Shown: one piece after another, positions 21,437 to 30,169 of the stretch
Numbering within the stretch: the first letter of the stretch is position 1
How the letters are laid out: each line of letters opens with the position of its first letter
NCBI GenBank assembly: GCA_905221235.1
Contig: CAJNCJ010000002.1
Span: 62,001 to 126,000, forward strand
Direction of reading: 5' to 3'
DNA from: a bacterium
Lineage (GTDB): Bacteria > Bacillota > Bacilli > Lactobacillales > Streptococcaceae
DNA length: 64,000 nt
Made by a program: the position numbers and the translations under genes
Notes under the pieces: model-generated
What the model was told of the DNA's origin: nothing
The model's input: only the letters and a program-made list of their open reading frames with translations
Databases searched by the model: none

Positions 21437-22173
21437 ACTTCTATTACCTCCGTTTTCTCCTTAATAGCCTGCAAGAGCTCATGCCCTTGACTTGTGATAA
21501 CAATAGCTCGTTTGAGTGGTGCTACCTTGGCAAAGCAAGTTTGTCCAATTTTAGACGAATCCACCAAGACATAGGTCTGTTTGGCATTTTCTAAAATAGC
21601 ACGCTTCACAGCTCCCTCTTCCATATCAGGAGTCGTATAATAACCATCGTCCACACCATTCATCCCGATAAAGGCACGGTCAAAGTGCAATTGGTTAATC
21701 TGGTTAAGAGCAACGCCCCCGATACTAGCATCTGTCGCCATCTTGACACTTCCTCCAACCATGACAGTTGGAATCTGCTTTTCAACCAACTGAGCGGCAT
21801 GGTGAATCGAATTTGTCACAACAGTAATATTCTTATTAACCAATTCATGAATCAAAAAAGCAGTTGTTGTTCCAGCATCGATAAAGATGACATCTTGTTC
21901 CTTGATGAGAGAGGCTGCCTTCTGAGCCAGCAACTTCTTTTCTTGAAGGTTTTTGACAGATTTTTCTTGAATGGTTTCTTCTTCCTGCAAGGAATGGGGC
22001 AATTCTGCTCCACCATGCACGCGACGAAGCTTGTTTTCCGCTTCCAACTCATCCAAATCTCTTCGAACCGTTGATTCTGACGTTTCTAACAAACTAACTA
22101 ATTTTTCTAGAGAAACTACATGATGTTGATTTAACTCCTCTAAAATCAGTTGCTTCCGCTCTGTTTTTAACAC
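21433..22173 (-). CDS. fruR: DeoR-family repressor of the fructose operon
   Basis: A 246-residue DeoR/GlpR-type regulator with an N-terminal winged helix-turn-helix (SESTVRRDLDELEAENKLRRVHG region, residues about 32-55) and a sugar-phosphate-binding DeoR C domain with DAGTTT near residue 100. Family members are usually relieved by fructose 1-phosphate; that is family knowledge. The start is a GTG at 22171-22173 with AGGAGG seven bases upstream. It heads the fru operon, so it is autoregulated, and a cre site covers its transcript start. Confidence 0.92.
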   Translation of the reverse strand: MLKTERKQLILEELNQHHVVSLEKLVSLLETSESTVRRDLDELEAENKLRRVHGGAELPHSLQEEETIQEKSVKNLQEKKLLAQKAASLIKEQDVIFIDAGTTTAFLIHELVNKNITVVTNSIHHAAQLVEKQIPTVMVGGSVKMATDASIGGVALNQINQLHFDRAFIGMNGVDDGYYTTPDMEEGAVKRAILENAKQTYVLVDSSKIGQTCFAKVAPLKRAIVITSQGHELLQAIKEKTEVIEV

Positions 22174-22185
22174 CGAATCACCTCC

Positions 22186-22199
22186 TGTTATCGTTTACA
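22186..22199 (-). promoter_or_regulatory. cre (CcpA) operator of the fru operon
   Basis: TGTAAACGATAACA on the minus strand matches all defined positions of TGNAANCGNWNNCW. It lies at the expected transcript start, a repressing position. Confidence 0.8.
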
Positions 22200-22205
22200 C
22201 TATTC

Positions 22206-22233
22206 ATTTTATCATACTTTCTTTCAGAGTCAA
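22206..22233 (-). promoter_or_regulatory. fru operon promoter
   Basis: On the minus strand, -35 TTGACT (22228-22233), a 16-bp spacer and -10 TAAAAT (22206-22211). Confidence 0.75.
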
Positions 22234-22334
22234 GCATTTTTTGTCATTTTCTTCCAAATTCTATCATTTTTCTTATTTTCAGAATTTTTATTGCAAGATA
22301 AGAGCCTTTATGGTAGACTATTTGAGTAAGTATT

Positions 22335-22422
22335 GGAAGATTACTCAAGAGGCTTAAGAGGCCGTGTTGGAAACGCGGTAGGCGTGTAACAGCGTGCGTG
22401 GGTTCGAATCCCATGTCTTCCG
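22335..22422 (+). tRNA. tRNA-Ser (anticodon GGA)
   Basis: Acceptor arm GGAAGAT pairs with GTCTTCC, discriminator G at 22422. The anticodon loop is TTGGAAA on a CCGTG/CGCGG stem, giving GGA, which reads UCC and UCU. A long variable arm, typical of serine tRNA, follows, then the T arm GTGGG-TTCGAAT-CCCAT. No CCA is encoded. Confidence 0.95.
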
Positions 22423-22451
22423 TGGAAAAACAGATCTAATACATTATACCC

Positions 22452-22494
22452 TGAAACTTTGTATTCCTATCTTAGTTTTGGGGTGTTTTGTAAT
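22452..22494 (+). terminator. Terminator after tRNA-Ser
   Basis: CCCTGAAACT pairs with AGTTTTGGGG around a loop and is followed by TGTTTTG. The following 280 bp up to the TM2 gene hold only a candidate -10 (TATACT near 22689) and the gene's ribosome site. Confidence 0.55.
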
Positions 22495-22772
22495 TTCTTT
22501 ACAATCTCCACATCGTATAAGTATATAAATTGCATATAGAATATGAATTCTTTTCACTCTCTTCTTCCCTTCTTATCTCATACCATCTTACGAATAGTAA
22601 AAGACAAAATCTCAAATACTTCAAGTGCACTTCAGCCATTACTTTTTAACTAAACCATAAAAGATTTTCTTTTCGTTCTTTTTTTGATATACTTTACTTA
22701 TAAAAACAGATAAATTAAATATCAAAACTTATTATGAAATTCTATAGAGTGTAAAATGAAAGGAAGAACAAA

Positions 22773-23237
22773 ATGTCAAAAGTTGTTAAAGTTACAGGAG
22801 CAGAGGTTGTAATCTCACATAATGAAGAGTACTTAAAAATAAATCCATCTGAATTAAATTTTGTTCCAAAATTAGGTGACGAAGTTGAAGTTCATAAAGT
22901 AGATGGTGAGATTATTATCATGAAAGTTGAAAATAAAAAAGACGACAAAATTAATATTAACATTGTCAATGAAAACAACGCTGTGCAAAATCAGTCACAA
23001 GTTGTTCACACTCAAGAAATCGCTACGGGTGTACATTATGTTAATAAGTGGGTTTATGTTATTCTTGCTTTATTCTTAGGCGGATTGGGTATACATCATT
23101 TTTACGCAGGATATAACGGAAAAGGTTTTCTTTTTCTGATTCTCTCTTTAACAGGAATACCTGCTATTATTGCACTTTTCCAAGGCATCATAGCTCTCTT
23201 TAAGAAACCAGATGCATACGGAAGGATCGCTGTCTGA
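22773..23237 (+). CDS. TM2-domain membrane protein
   Basis: A 154-residue protein of unknown function. The N-terminal half (about 1-55) is a small beta-rich domain, VVKVTGAEVVISHNEEY to IIIMKVEN. A charged linker follows, and residues 90-150 form a TM2 domain: two membrane helices with the family sequence LGGLGIHHFYAG between them. A paralogue with the same layout is at 46556-47020. AAGGAAG precedes the ATG. The gene stands alone between tRNA-Ser and a BOX element. TM2 proteins are widespread but mostly uncharacterised in bacteria. Confidence 0.8.
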   Translation: MSKVVKVTGAEVVISHNEEYLKINPSELNFVPKLGDEVEVHKVDGEIIIMKVENKKDDKININIVNENNAVQNQSQVVHTQEIATGVHYVNKWVYVILALFLGGLGIHHFYAGYNGKGFLFLILSLTGIPAIIALFQGIIALFKKPDAYGRIAV

Positions 23238-23347
23238 TCTAAATCACTATATTGCGTTTATTTTTTTGTATAACCCCTCATAGAGGATTGCTTATTCGTC
23301 TCACACTAAAAAAACAAGACAGACTCATAGCTTCACACATAATAGAA

Positions 23348-23381
23348 CGAGTATCTCCATCTGTAGAGATACTCGTTTTTT
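23348..23381 (+). terminator. Terminator downstream of the TM2 gene
   Basis: CGAGTATCTC pairs with GAGATACTCG, followed by TTTTTT. Confidence 0.8.
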
Positions 23382-23427
23382 GCTATTTTCGAAGTGATCT
23401 TTTTGACCAGTCCTATACATCATTTTT

Positions 23428-23624
23428 ATACTCAACGAAAATCAAAGAGCAAACTAGGAAGCTAACTGCAAGTTGCTAAAAGTACAGCTTTGAGGTTGCA
23501 GATAAAACTGACGAAGTCAGCTCAAAACACTGTTTTGAGGTTGTGGATAGAACTGACGAAGTCAGTAACCATATCTACGATAAGGTGAAGCTGACGTGAT
23601 TTGAAGAGATTTTCGAAGAGTATT
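23428..23624. repeat. BOX element with two boxB modules
   Basis: Runs from boxC (ATACTCAACGAAAATC) through two copies of the GAACTGACGAAGTCAG-type boxB to boxA, ending TTTTCGAAGAGTATT. It is the longest BOX copy here. Confidence 0.88.
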
Positions 23625-23634
23625 AAGCAGTATA

Positions 23635-23830
23635 GAATAGTATTCTAACTCCATCCTCTAAAGTGCTTTCAATAAAAGATACTTGAACACCATATTCAGC
23701 ATATAAGCTGTATGCGCTAAGTCAAAACAATCATTCTTTTCTAATTTATCGTAAATAAATCTAACATCACAGAATACTGTCAGATGACTTAAAAAATGAT
23801 TCTTTGGAAAAAGCGAATCAAAACTTGATT
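23635..23830 (-). pseudogene. Remnant of an unidentified gene downstream of pdxT
   Basis: On the minus strand two overlapping frames look protein-like: about 50 codons with FLSHLTVFCDVRFIYDKLEK and FDLAHTAYML, then after a +1 shift YGVQVSFIES and TLEDGVRILFYT. Together they read like one protein end broken by a frameshift. There is no start codon or ribosome site. I do not recognise the family. Confidence 0.4.
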
Positions 23831-23839
23831 TATCACTTT

Positions 23840-24427
23840 TTATTCCACTATCTTTTTGTCACACATATTTATAAAGTACTGGTGCAAGCGCACATCATCA
23901 GTCAATTCTGGATGAAAAGAGGTTACCAACATATTTTTTTCTTGGGCTGCAACGATTTGATTATCAACTCTTGCTAGAATTTCTACATCTTCTCCAACAC
24001 TACTAATAATCGGACCACGGATAAAGGTCATTGGGATCTTGCCAACTCCCTTACATTCTGCTTCCGTATAGAAACTTCCTAGTTGGCGACCATAGGCATT
24101 GCGCTCGACAACCATATCCATAGTTCCTAGATGACTTTCTTTTTGAGAAGTGATTTCCTTAGCCAGCAAAATTAAGCCTGCACAGGTTCCAAAGACTGGT
24201 AAGTCATTGAGAATAGCTTCTCGAATGGGAATCAACATACCCTGGTCACGTAAGAGCTTGCCCATGGTTGTAGACTCCCCACCAGGTAATATCAAACCTG
24301 ACAAGTCATTCTGATGCTGCTGAAAATCATCTAAATTTCTGATTTCGACACTAGTGACACCTAATTTATCTAGTACTTTTGCATGTTCTGCAAAGGCACC
24401 TTGCAAGGCCAATATTCCGATTTTCAT
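23840..24427 (-). CDS. pdxT: Glutaminase subunit of pyridoxal 5'-phosphate synthase
   Basis: Releases ammonia from glutamine and channels it to PdxS in the 12+12 PLP synthase complex. At 195 aa it is a class I glutamine amidotransferase: oxyanion segment [10 protein letters not shown] near residue 48, nucleophile Cys82 in FGTCAGL, and the His/Glu pair in SFHPELTDD near residue 172. Its ATG lies directly against the pdxS stop (TAGATG), so the two are coupled. The DXP-independent route to vitamin B6 is therefore complete here. Confidence 0.95.
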   Translation of the reverse strand: MKIGILALQGAFAEHAKVLDKLGVTSVEIRNLDDFQQHQNDLSGLILPGGESTTMGKLLRDQGMLIPIREAILNDLPVFGTCAGLILLAKEITSQKESHLGTMDMVVERNAYGRQLGSFYTEAECKGVGKIPMTFIRGPIISSVGEDVEILARVDNQIVAAQEKNMLVTSFHPELTDDVRLHQYFINMCDKKIVE

Positions 24428-25303
24428 CTATTTTCCTCGCTCAGCCATGAGAATTTGGATTTCATTTTCATTGATACCAACCATGGCTTCTCCTAGATCT
24501 TCAGAGATTTGAGCTAGGATCTGAGGATTCCGGAAGTTAGTCACAGCCTTCACAATGGCGCTCGCTCGTTTAACAGGATCTCCTGACTTGAAAATACCTG
24601 AACCGACAAAGACACCCTCTGCCCCTAATTGCATCATCAGCGCAGCATCTGCTGGCGTTGCAACACCTCCAGCTGCGAAGTTAACAACTGGCAATTTTCC
24701 ATGTTCATGAACATATTGAACCAATTCTACAGGGACTTGCAATTCCTTAGCAGCAACATAAAGTTCGTCCTCACGTAGATTTTGAATGCGGCGAATTTCC
24801 TGATTCATCATACGCATATGGCGAACAGCTTGGACAATATCTCCTGTACCTGGTTCTCCTTTAGTACGAATCATAGAAGCCCCCTCAGCGATACGACGCA
24901 AGGCTTCACCCAAATCCTTAGCACCACAAACAAAAGGAACTTGGAATTCTTTCTTGTCCACATGGAAACGGTCGTCAGCTGGCGATAAAACTTCACTCTC
25001 ATCGATATAGTCAATCTCAATCGCCTCTAAAATCTGAGCTTCAACAAAATGCCCGATTCTGACCTTGGCCATCACTGGAATGCTAACCGCTTCTTGGATT
25101 TCCTTAATCATCTTTGGATCGCTCATGCGGGAAACACCTCCAACTGCACGAATATCAGCTGGAATCCGCTCCAAGGCCATAACAGCTGCCGCACCAGCAG
25201 CCTCTGCAATACGGGCCTGTTCAGGATTTTGCACATCCATAATAACCCCGCCTTTGAGCATCTGTGCCAAGTTTTTATTTAGTTCATAACGATTTTCAGT
25301 CAT
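24428..25303 (-). CDS. pdxS: Pyridoxal 5'-phosphate synthase lyase subunit
   Basis: Synthesises PLP from ribose 5-phosphate, glyceraldehyde 3-phosphate and ammonia supplied by PdxT. The 291-residue (beta/alpha)8 barrel starts [10 protein letters not shown], has the covalent-intermediate lysine in VMAKVRIGH near residue 78 and the phosphate loop [17 protein letters not shown] near residue 205. The ATG at 25303 has GAGGA eight bases upstream; an in-frame ATG 12 codons earlier falls on the predicted transcript start and is rejected. Confidence 0.95.
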   Translation of the reverse strand: MTENRYELNKNLAQMLKGGVIMDVQNPEQARIAEAAGAAAVMALERIPADIRAVGGVSRMSDPKMIKEIQEAVSIPVMAKVRIGHFVEAQILEAIEIDYIDESEVLSPADDRFHVDKKEFQVPFVCGAKDLGEALRRIAEGASMIRTKGEPGTGDIVQAVRHMRMMNQEIRRIQNLREDELYVAAKELQVPVELVQYVHEHGKLPVVNFAAGGVATPADAALMMQLGAEGVFVGSGIFKSGDPVKRASAIVKAVTNFRNPQILAQISEDLGEAMVGINENEIQILMAERGK

Positions 25304-25342
25304 TTCTTTTTCCTCATCATTTGTATTGGTAGCTACCATTTC

Positions 25343-25371
25343 ATTTTAAGTCAGATTAGAAGGAATCACAA
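25343..25371 (-). promoter_or_regulatory. pdxST promoter
   Basis: On the minus strand, -35 TTGTGA (25366-25371), 17-bp spacer, -10 TAAAAT (25343-25348). Confidence 0.65.
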
Positions 25372-25405
25372 GATAAAAAAAGGATAATTGTATGGGTACA
25401 GATTG

Positions 25406-25556
25406 ATACTCAATGAAAATCAAAGAGCAAACTAGGAAGCTAGCCGCAGGTTGCTCAAAGCACTGCTTTGAGGTTGTAGATAGAACTGACGAAGTCAGTA
25501 ACATATATACGGTAAGGCGAAGCTGACGTGGTTTGAAGAGATTTTCGAAGAGTATA
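25406..25556. repeat. BOX element (A-B-C)
   Basis: A 151-bp copy between pdxS and nox, with boxC end ATACTCAATGAAAATC, one boxB (GAACTGACGAAGTCAG) and boxA end TTTTCGAAGAGTATA. Confidence 0.9.
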
Positions 25557-25559
25557 ACT

Positions 25560-25596
25560 AAAAACTATCTGACCTTAACTTAAAGCCAGATAGTTC
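25560..25596 (-). terminator. nox terminator
   Basis: AACTATCTG pairs with CAGATAGTT and is followed by a T run on the minus strand, shortly after the nox stop. Confidence 0.7.
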
Positions 25597-25603
25597 ATCA
25601 TTT

Positions 25604-26983
25604 TTATTTTTCAGCTGTAAGGGCAGCCATTGTGATGTAGTTGTATGGTTTGTTGAAGTGTGGCAAGAAGAAGAGGTCTGTCAATGCCAATTTATCAATT
25701 GTTACATGTTCTTGGATAGCAAGTGAGAACATATGGATTCCCATGCTGATTGCTGAATCGTGTGAAACCATTTGCGCACCAAGAATTTCACGACTATCTT
25801 TGTCAAAGACAATCTTAATTGCTACTTCGTGGTTGTCATGCTTCATAAATTCTGGTTTTTGAAGATCGTTAAAGCCTGTTTCAGTTGCATTGTAACCAGC
25901 TGCTTTCGCTTTTTCAAGAGTCAAACCAGTTGAAACCATGTGAAGACCGTAGATAGAGATACCGTTTGATCCTTGAACACCGATTCCTTCCAATTCATGT
26001 CCACAAGCATTGTAAGCACCAACGATACCAGTACGAACAGCATTTGAAGCAAGCGCGATGTAACTAGTGTCTTTACGTGCATTATCATAAACAGTTGCAC
26101 AGTCACCTACAGCGTAAACACCTGGGATAGATGTTTCTTGTTTCTTGTCTACAAGGAAAGCACCATTGCGGAAGAGTTCAATCTTACCATCAGCAAGGGC
26201 TGTGTTTGGACGGAAACCAACTGCAAGAACAACCATATCCACGTCAAAGCTTTCTTTGTCAGTAATCAAGCGTTCAACTTTACCGTCACCCTCGATTGCT
26301 TTAACAGTTTGACCAAGCGCCAAGCGGATGTTGTGGTCTTCCAAGTTCTTAGCCATCATTTGTGTGAAGTCTTTGTCATAGTAACCGTTCAAAACAGTAT
26401 CAACGATATCAACAAGGACAACTTCTTTTCCAAGACGCTCAAAGGCTTCAGCAAGTTCAACACCGATGTAACCACCACCAACAACGGCGATACGGTCAAG
26501 GTGTTGGCTCTTGTCAGCAAGTTTATTGATAACTTCTTCAGCATTTTGGTACAATTTCACGAATTGTACGTTTTCAAGAGTTGCTTTAAATTCGCGGTTT
26601 CCTTTAACAATTTCAACACCTTCGATTGGTGGCAAAATTGGTGTAGAACCTGTAGCGAAAATCAATTTTTCGTATGATTCTTTGTGTTCTTTTCCTTCAA
26701 CTTCGGCTGTAACTACTTTGTTATCATAGTCGATTGAAAGAACTGGTGAGTTCATGTAGACTTTAGCACCTTTAGCTTCCAATTTTTCTTTATCAGAATA
26801 GAACAAGCCTTCAGCACCGTCAATTTGCTCCCCAATCCAAAGAGCCATTCCGCAACCTAGGAAAGAGATGTTAGAGTTTTGGTCAAATACAACGATTTCG
26901 TTCTCATTTCCAAAATTATCCAACATCGTATTAATACATGCTGTACCAGCGTGGTTAGCACCGACTACAACGATCTTACTCAT
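25604..26983 (-). CDS. nox: Water-forming NADH oxidase
   Basis: Flavoenzyme that reduces O2 fully to water with NADH, protecting against oxygen and restoring NAD+. At 459 aa it belongs to the pyridine nucleotide-disulfide oxidoreductases: FAD site VVVGANHAG at residue 5, the redox-active Cys44 ([10 protein letters not shown]) that cycles through a sulfenic acid, and the NAD site [13 protein letters not shown] near residue 168. The C-terminal dimer domain is present. It is divergent from the apbE flavin module. Its promoter overlaps a cre site, so CcpA control is likely. Confidence 0.95.
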   Translation of the reverse strand: MSKIVVVGANHAGTACINTMLDNFGNENEIVVFDQNSNISFLGCGMALWIGEQIDGAEGLFYSDKEKLEAKGAKVYMNSPVLSIDYDNKVVTAEVEGKEHKESYEKLIFATGSTPILPPIEGVEIVKGNREFKATLENVQFVKLYQNAEEVINKLADKSQHLDRIAVVGGGYIGVELAEAFERLGKEVVLVDIVDTVLNGYYDKDFTQMMAKNLEDHNIRLALGQTVKAIEGDGKVERLITDKESFDVDMVVLAVGFRPNTALADGKIELFRNGAFLVDKKQETSIPGVYAVGDCATVYDNARKDTSYIALASNAVRTGIVGAYNACGHELEGIGVQGSNGISIYGLHMVSTGLTLEKAKAAGYNATETGFNDLQKPEFMKHDNHEVAIKIVFDKDSREILGAQMVSHDSAISMGIHMFSLAIQEHVTIDKLALTDLFFLPHFNKPYNYITMAALTAEK

Positions 26984-27020
26984 AAAAAATTTCCTACCTT
27001 CATTCTAAATTTACCCTACT

Positions 27021-27049
27021 AGTATAACATTTACTGTTAGCGTTTACAA
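27021..27049 (-). promoter_or_regulatory. nox promoter with embedded cre operator
   Basis: On the minus strand, -35 TTGTAA (27044-27049), 17-bp spacer, -10 TATACT (27021-27026). A full cre match, TGTAAACGCTAACA, occupies 27035-27048, overlapping the -35 and the spacer. Confidence 0.75.
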
Positions 27050-27171
27050 GAGTTTGGCTGATTTTTCCTATTTTTTTGTAAAAAATTGTAAATAATCTGT
27101 ATCTTAACACGGATTCTTGCAATTTTTCTTCATTTCCTGAGCATATTTCTTGACATCTTTACAAATTTTAT

Positions 27172-27200
27172 TTGTGAAAACGCTGACTTTATGGTATGCT
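27172..27200 (+). promoter_or_regulatory. apbE operon promoter with embedded cre operator
   Basis: -35 TTGTGA (27172-27177), 17-bp spacer ending in TGG, -10 TATGCT (27195-27200). TGAAAACGCTGACT at 27175-27188 fits the cre consensus at all defined positions. Confidence 0.7.
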
Positions 27201-27289
27201 AGTATCATGGAAAGAAAATGTAAGGGGTTCATTTTTCATAAATTTACTATATTTCAACCTTCTTTTCATAAGAGAAAGGAGTTGGTAGC

Positions 27290-28213
27290 TTGCCTCTTAG
27301 TTCACATTCTGAACGGCTAATGGGAACCACTATCACTATTTCATTAGTGGATGAGCGAGCCGATAGCTTGCTCCAAAAATCCTTTGATTTACTCAGAGAG
27401 CTCGAATACCGCTTCAATGCCAATAGTCAAGAATCTGAGTTGATGGAAATCAATCATCAAGCTGGAATAACTTCAGTTAAGGTTCATCCAGACCTGTTTG
27501 AACTGATTTCACTTGGTTTAGAGCATAGCCTAGCGCCCTCTAGCCATCTCAACATCAGTATCGGTCCCTTGATTCAAACCTGGCGTATCGGTTTTTCAGA
27601 TGCCAAAGTTGCCCAACCTCAGGAAATTGAAGAGGTTCTCCCTTTAATCAATCCTCATTATATCGAGTTAGATTCTTCCACTTCTACTGTGTTTCTAAAA
27701 CAGAAAGGAATGAAGATAGACCTAGGTTGTTTAGCCAAGGGTTATAGTGCGGATAAGGTTGCCCAATTTCTGAGAGAAGAGGGAGTGACTTCTGCCTTGA
27801 TTAATCTAGGAGGAAATATCCTGACCATTGGAAAAAATCAGGCAAGAGATAATCAACCTTGGCAAATCGGGATTCAAGACCCAGCCAATCCGAGGGGCAA
27901 TCACTTAATGACCATTCCTGCTGTCAATAAATCTGTCGTGACTTCAGGCATTTATGAACGTCACCTGACAGTCGATGGAAAAGATTACCATCACATTTTT
28001 GACAGCCAAACAGGCTATCCTGTTGAAACAGAACTCGCTAGTCTGACAATCATCTCTGATAAGTCAGTTGATGGCGAAATCTGGACAACTCGACTCTTTG
28101 GAGAAAGACCTGCTTCTATCCTCTGGCAAGTCGAAAGTTTGGAGGGAATCGAAGCGATTCTGATTGATAAAGAAGGTCACCTAAGCTGCTCTTCAGGAAT
28201 TCCTACTCTATAG
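27290..28213 (+). CDS. apbE: FAD:protein FMN transferase (ApbE family), cytosolic form
   Basis: ApbE enzymes transfer FMN from FAD to a Ser/Thr in a target motif of the type DxxSGA(S/T). The 307 residues carry the family core: GCLAKGYSADKV near residue 146, SALINLGGNI near residue 168, and HIFDSQTGYP near residue 241. There is no signal peptide or lipobox, unlike the exported lipoprotein form, so it should act in the cytosol. The start is a TTG at 27290 with AAGGAG eight bases upstream. Two flavin-reductase-like genes follow, the second with two candidate target motifs. Older annotations call it a thiamine biosynthesis lipoprotein, which is wrong for this form. Confidence 0.9.
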   Translation: MPLSSHSERLMGTTITISLVDERADSLLQKSFDLLRELEYRFNANSQESELMEINHQAGITSVKVHPDLFELISLGLEHSLAPSSHLNISIGPLIQTWRIGFSDAKVAQPQEIEEVLPLINPHYIELDSSTSTVFLKQKGMKIDLGCLAKGYSADKVAQFLREEGVTSALINLGGNILTIGKNQARDNQPWQIGIQDPANPRGNHLMTIPAVNKSVVTSGIYERHLTVDGKDYHHIFDSQTGYPVETELASLTIISDKSVDGEIWTTRLFGERPASILWQVESLEGIEAILIDKEGHLSCSSGIPTL

Positions 28214-28272
28214 AAACAACTGTTTCAATGGAGTTTTAAATTCGTATTATGTAAAAAGAGAAAGGAAATCTC

Positions 28273-28878
28273 ATGTTAAAACTTATTGCTATTGTTGGAA
28301 CAAATTCAAAACGTTCTACAAACCGTCAATTGCTTCAATACATGCAAAAACACTTTGCTGAAAAAGCTGAAATTGAACTTGTTGAAATTAAAGACATTCC
28401 TGTCTTCAATAAACCAGCTGACAAGCAAGTACCTGCTGAAATTTTGGAAATTGCTGCTAAAATCGAAGAGGCAGATGGTGTTATTATCGGTACTCCTGAG
28501 TATGACCACTCTATCCCAGCTGTTTTGATGAGCGCTCTTGCTTGGTTGTCTTATGGTATTTACCCACTTTTGAACAAACCAATCATGATTACAGGTGCTT
28601 CTTACGGTACACTTGGTTCATCACGTGCTCAAATGCAACTTCGCCAAATCTTAAACGCACCAGAAATCAAAGCAAGTGTCCTTCCTGATGAATTCTTGCT
28701 TTCACATTCTCTTCAAGCCTTTAATCCAAGTGGAGATCTAGTAGATCTTGATGTTATTAAAAAACTGGATGCCACTTTTGACGACTTCCGTATCTTTGTA
28801 AAAATTACTGAAAAATTGCGCAACGCACAAGCCCTACTTCGCAAAGATGCTGAAGACTTTGACTGGGAAAATTTGTAA
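28273..28878 (+). CDS. NADPH-dependent FMN reductase-like flavoprotein
   Basis: A 201-residue flavodoxin-like protein of the NADPH-dependent FMN reductase family. The N-terminal GTNSKRSTNRQLL near residue 9 is the phosphate-binding loop, TPEYDHSIPAVLM near residue 74 is the conserved flavin-contacting motif, and GASYGTLGSSRAQ near residue 109 follows. Such proteins reduce FMN, quinones, azo compounds or chromate; the natural electron acceptor here is unknown. It lies 59 bp after apbE and 18 bp before a longer relative of about the same fold, so the two may form a heterodimer. Confidence 0.87.
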   Translation: MLKLIAIVGTNSKRSTNRQLLQYMQKHFAEKAEIELVEIKDIPVFNKPADKQVPAEILEIAAKIEEADGVIIGTPEYDHSIPAVLMSALAWLSYGIYPLLNKPIMITGASYGTLGSSRAQMQLRQILNAPEIKASVLPDEFLLSHSLQAFNPSGDLVDLDVIKKLDATFDDFRIFVKITEKLRNAQALLRKDAEDFDWENL

Positions 28879-28896
28879 GATAGGAGACCAAAAAGA

Positions 28897-30135
28897 ATGA
28901 AATTTGTTGGACTTGTAGGATCAAACTACGATCAATCATATAACCGTAAACTCTTGGAATTCATCCGTCGTCACTTCAAACTCAAATTTGAATTAGAAGT
29001 TCTCGAAATTGACGAAGTTCCAATGTTCAACCAAGACGAAAAATGGGATGAAAGTTTCCAATTGCGTCTCTTGTATAACAGAATTACGCGTGCTGATGGT
29101 GTTATCATCGCTACTCCTGAACACAACCACACAATCTCAGCTTCCCTAAAATCTGTTCTTGAATGGCTTTCATACGAAGTTCATCCATTTGAAAACAAGC
29201 CAGTCATGATTGTGGGAGCTTCTTACTACGACCAAGGTACTTCTCGTGCCCAAGTTCACCTTCGTAAGATTCTTGACGCTCCAGGTGTCAATGCCTACAC
29301 ACTTCCAGGAAATGAATTCCTTCTTGGTAAAGCCAAAGAAGCTTTCGACGATGAGGGCAATATCACAAATGAAGGAACTATTAATTTCCTTGAAACATGC
29401 TTGGACAACTTTGTAAAATATGTGGGAGTCGTTTCAAAATTGAAAAAACCAAAACCAATTGCACCAGAAGATTTATATTGTACAAATTCAATTGCAACTA
29501 CCATTCAAGGTGTTGATCCAGACGATCCTGAATGGGTAGAAAAAGCAGCTGAACTTGTTGGAGCTGTTTCTGGAGATACTTACGTTAAATTAGACCACGG
29601 TATCTTGACAGTTAACCAAATTGATATGTTCTTGAAAGCAATGCCATTTGAATTGACATTTGCAGATGATAATAACCAGTTCTTGTACTTTAATAACGCA
29701 CACCAAGATCCAAATACAATGTTTGGTAAACGTGTACGTGCTCAATCAGGAAACCGTTTAGGAACTGTACACGGTTCATTGCCAGATTCTAGAATGAAGA
29801 ATGTTGAATGGGTTGTCGGCGTATTGCGTAACGGAGACCAAGAATATGTCCGTACAATTGTACCAGGAACACCGGAAGGCGTTATTAATACCCACAATTA
29901 CCAAGCAATGTACTATCCAGATGGTTCATATGCTGGAATCAATGAAATCATCTTTAATTTCCAACCATGGCTTGACTGGTACCTTAATACAACTGGTCAA
30001 CGTCTAGTTGGTGGAAATGCTGCAGCTCCTGCTGGAGGACACGGTGGCGCAGATGCCACATCTGGAGCTTCAGATTCAGGTGATGCTGGAGGACACGGTG
30101 GTGGCGCAGACGCTACATCTGGCGCAAGTAATTAA
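28897..30135 (+). CDS. FMN reductase-like protein fused to a PAS-like domain and a twin flavinylation tail
   Basis: A 412-residue fusion. Residues 1-185 are a second NADPH-dependent FMN reductase-like domain (TPEHNHTIS near 73, GASYYDQGTSRAQ near 107). Residues about 232-365 resemble the PAS-type domain of DUF438 proteins (VNQIDMFLKAMPFELTFADD). The tail, residues 372-412, is Gly/Ala/His-rich and holds DATSGAS twice (386-392 and 405-411) inside a 19-residue duplication. Each copy fits the ApbE target motif DxxSGA(S/T), which makes Ser392 and Ser411 candidate FMN attachment sites for the ApbE encoded two genes upstream. There is no signal peptide. The motif match is seen; the modification is inference. 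Confidence 0.85.
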   Translation: MKFVGLVGSNYDQSYNRKLLEFIRRHFKLKFELEVLEIDEVPMFNQDEKWDESFQLRLLYNRITRADGVIIATPEHNHTISASLKSVLEWLSYEVHPFENKPVMIVGASYYDQGTSRAQVHLRKILDAPGVNAYTLPGNEFLLGKAKEAFDDEGNITNEGTINFLETCLDNFVKYVGVVSKLKKPKPIAPEDLYCTNSIATTIQGVDPDDPEWVEKAAELVGAVSGDTYVKLDHGILTVNQIDMFLKAMPFELTFADDNNQFLYFNNAHQDPNTMFGKRVRAQSGNRLGTVHGSLPDSRMKNVEWVVGVLRNGDQEYVRTIVPGTPEGVINTHNYQAMYYPDGSYAGINEIIFNFQPWLDWYLNTTGQRLVGGNAAAPAGGHGGADATSGASDSGDAGGHGGGADATSGASN

Positions 30136-30143
30136 TAATATTA

Positions 30144-30166
30144 GGAACCGTTATGGTTCCTTTTTT
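30144..30166 (+). terminator. Terminator of the apbE-flavoprotein operon
   Basis: GGAACC-GTTAT-GGTTCC followed by six T, nine bases after the stop. Confidence 0.85.
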
Positions 30167-30169
30167 AGT

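Noticed and set aside
22589-22596. TACGAATA, the core of the ComX (cin) box, 177 bp ahead of the TM2 gene
   Set aside because: An 8-mer is expected about twice in both strands of a window this size, there is no clear T run at the right distance, and the TM2 gene has a nearer -10.
23428-23624. Direct repeats that might be a CRISPR array
   Set aside because: The repeats are the two boxB modules of a BOX element; there is no array of equal repeats and unique spacers anywhere in the window.
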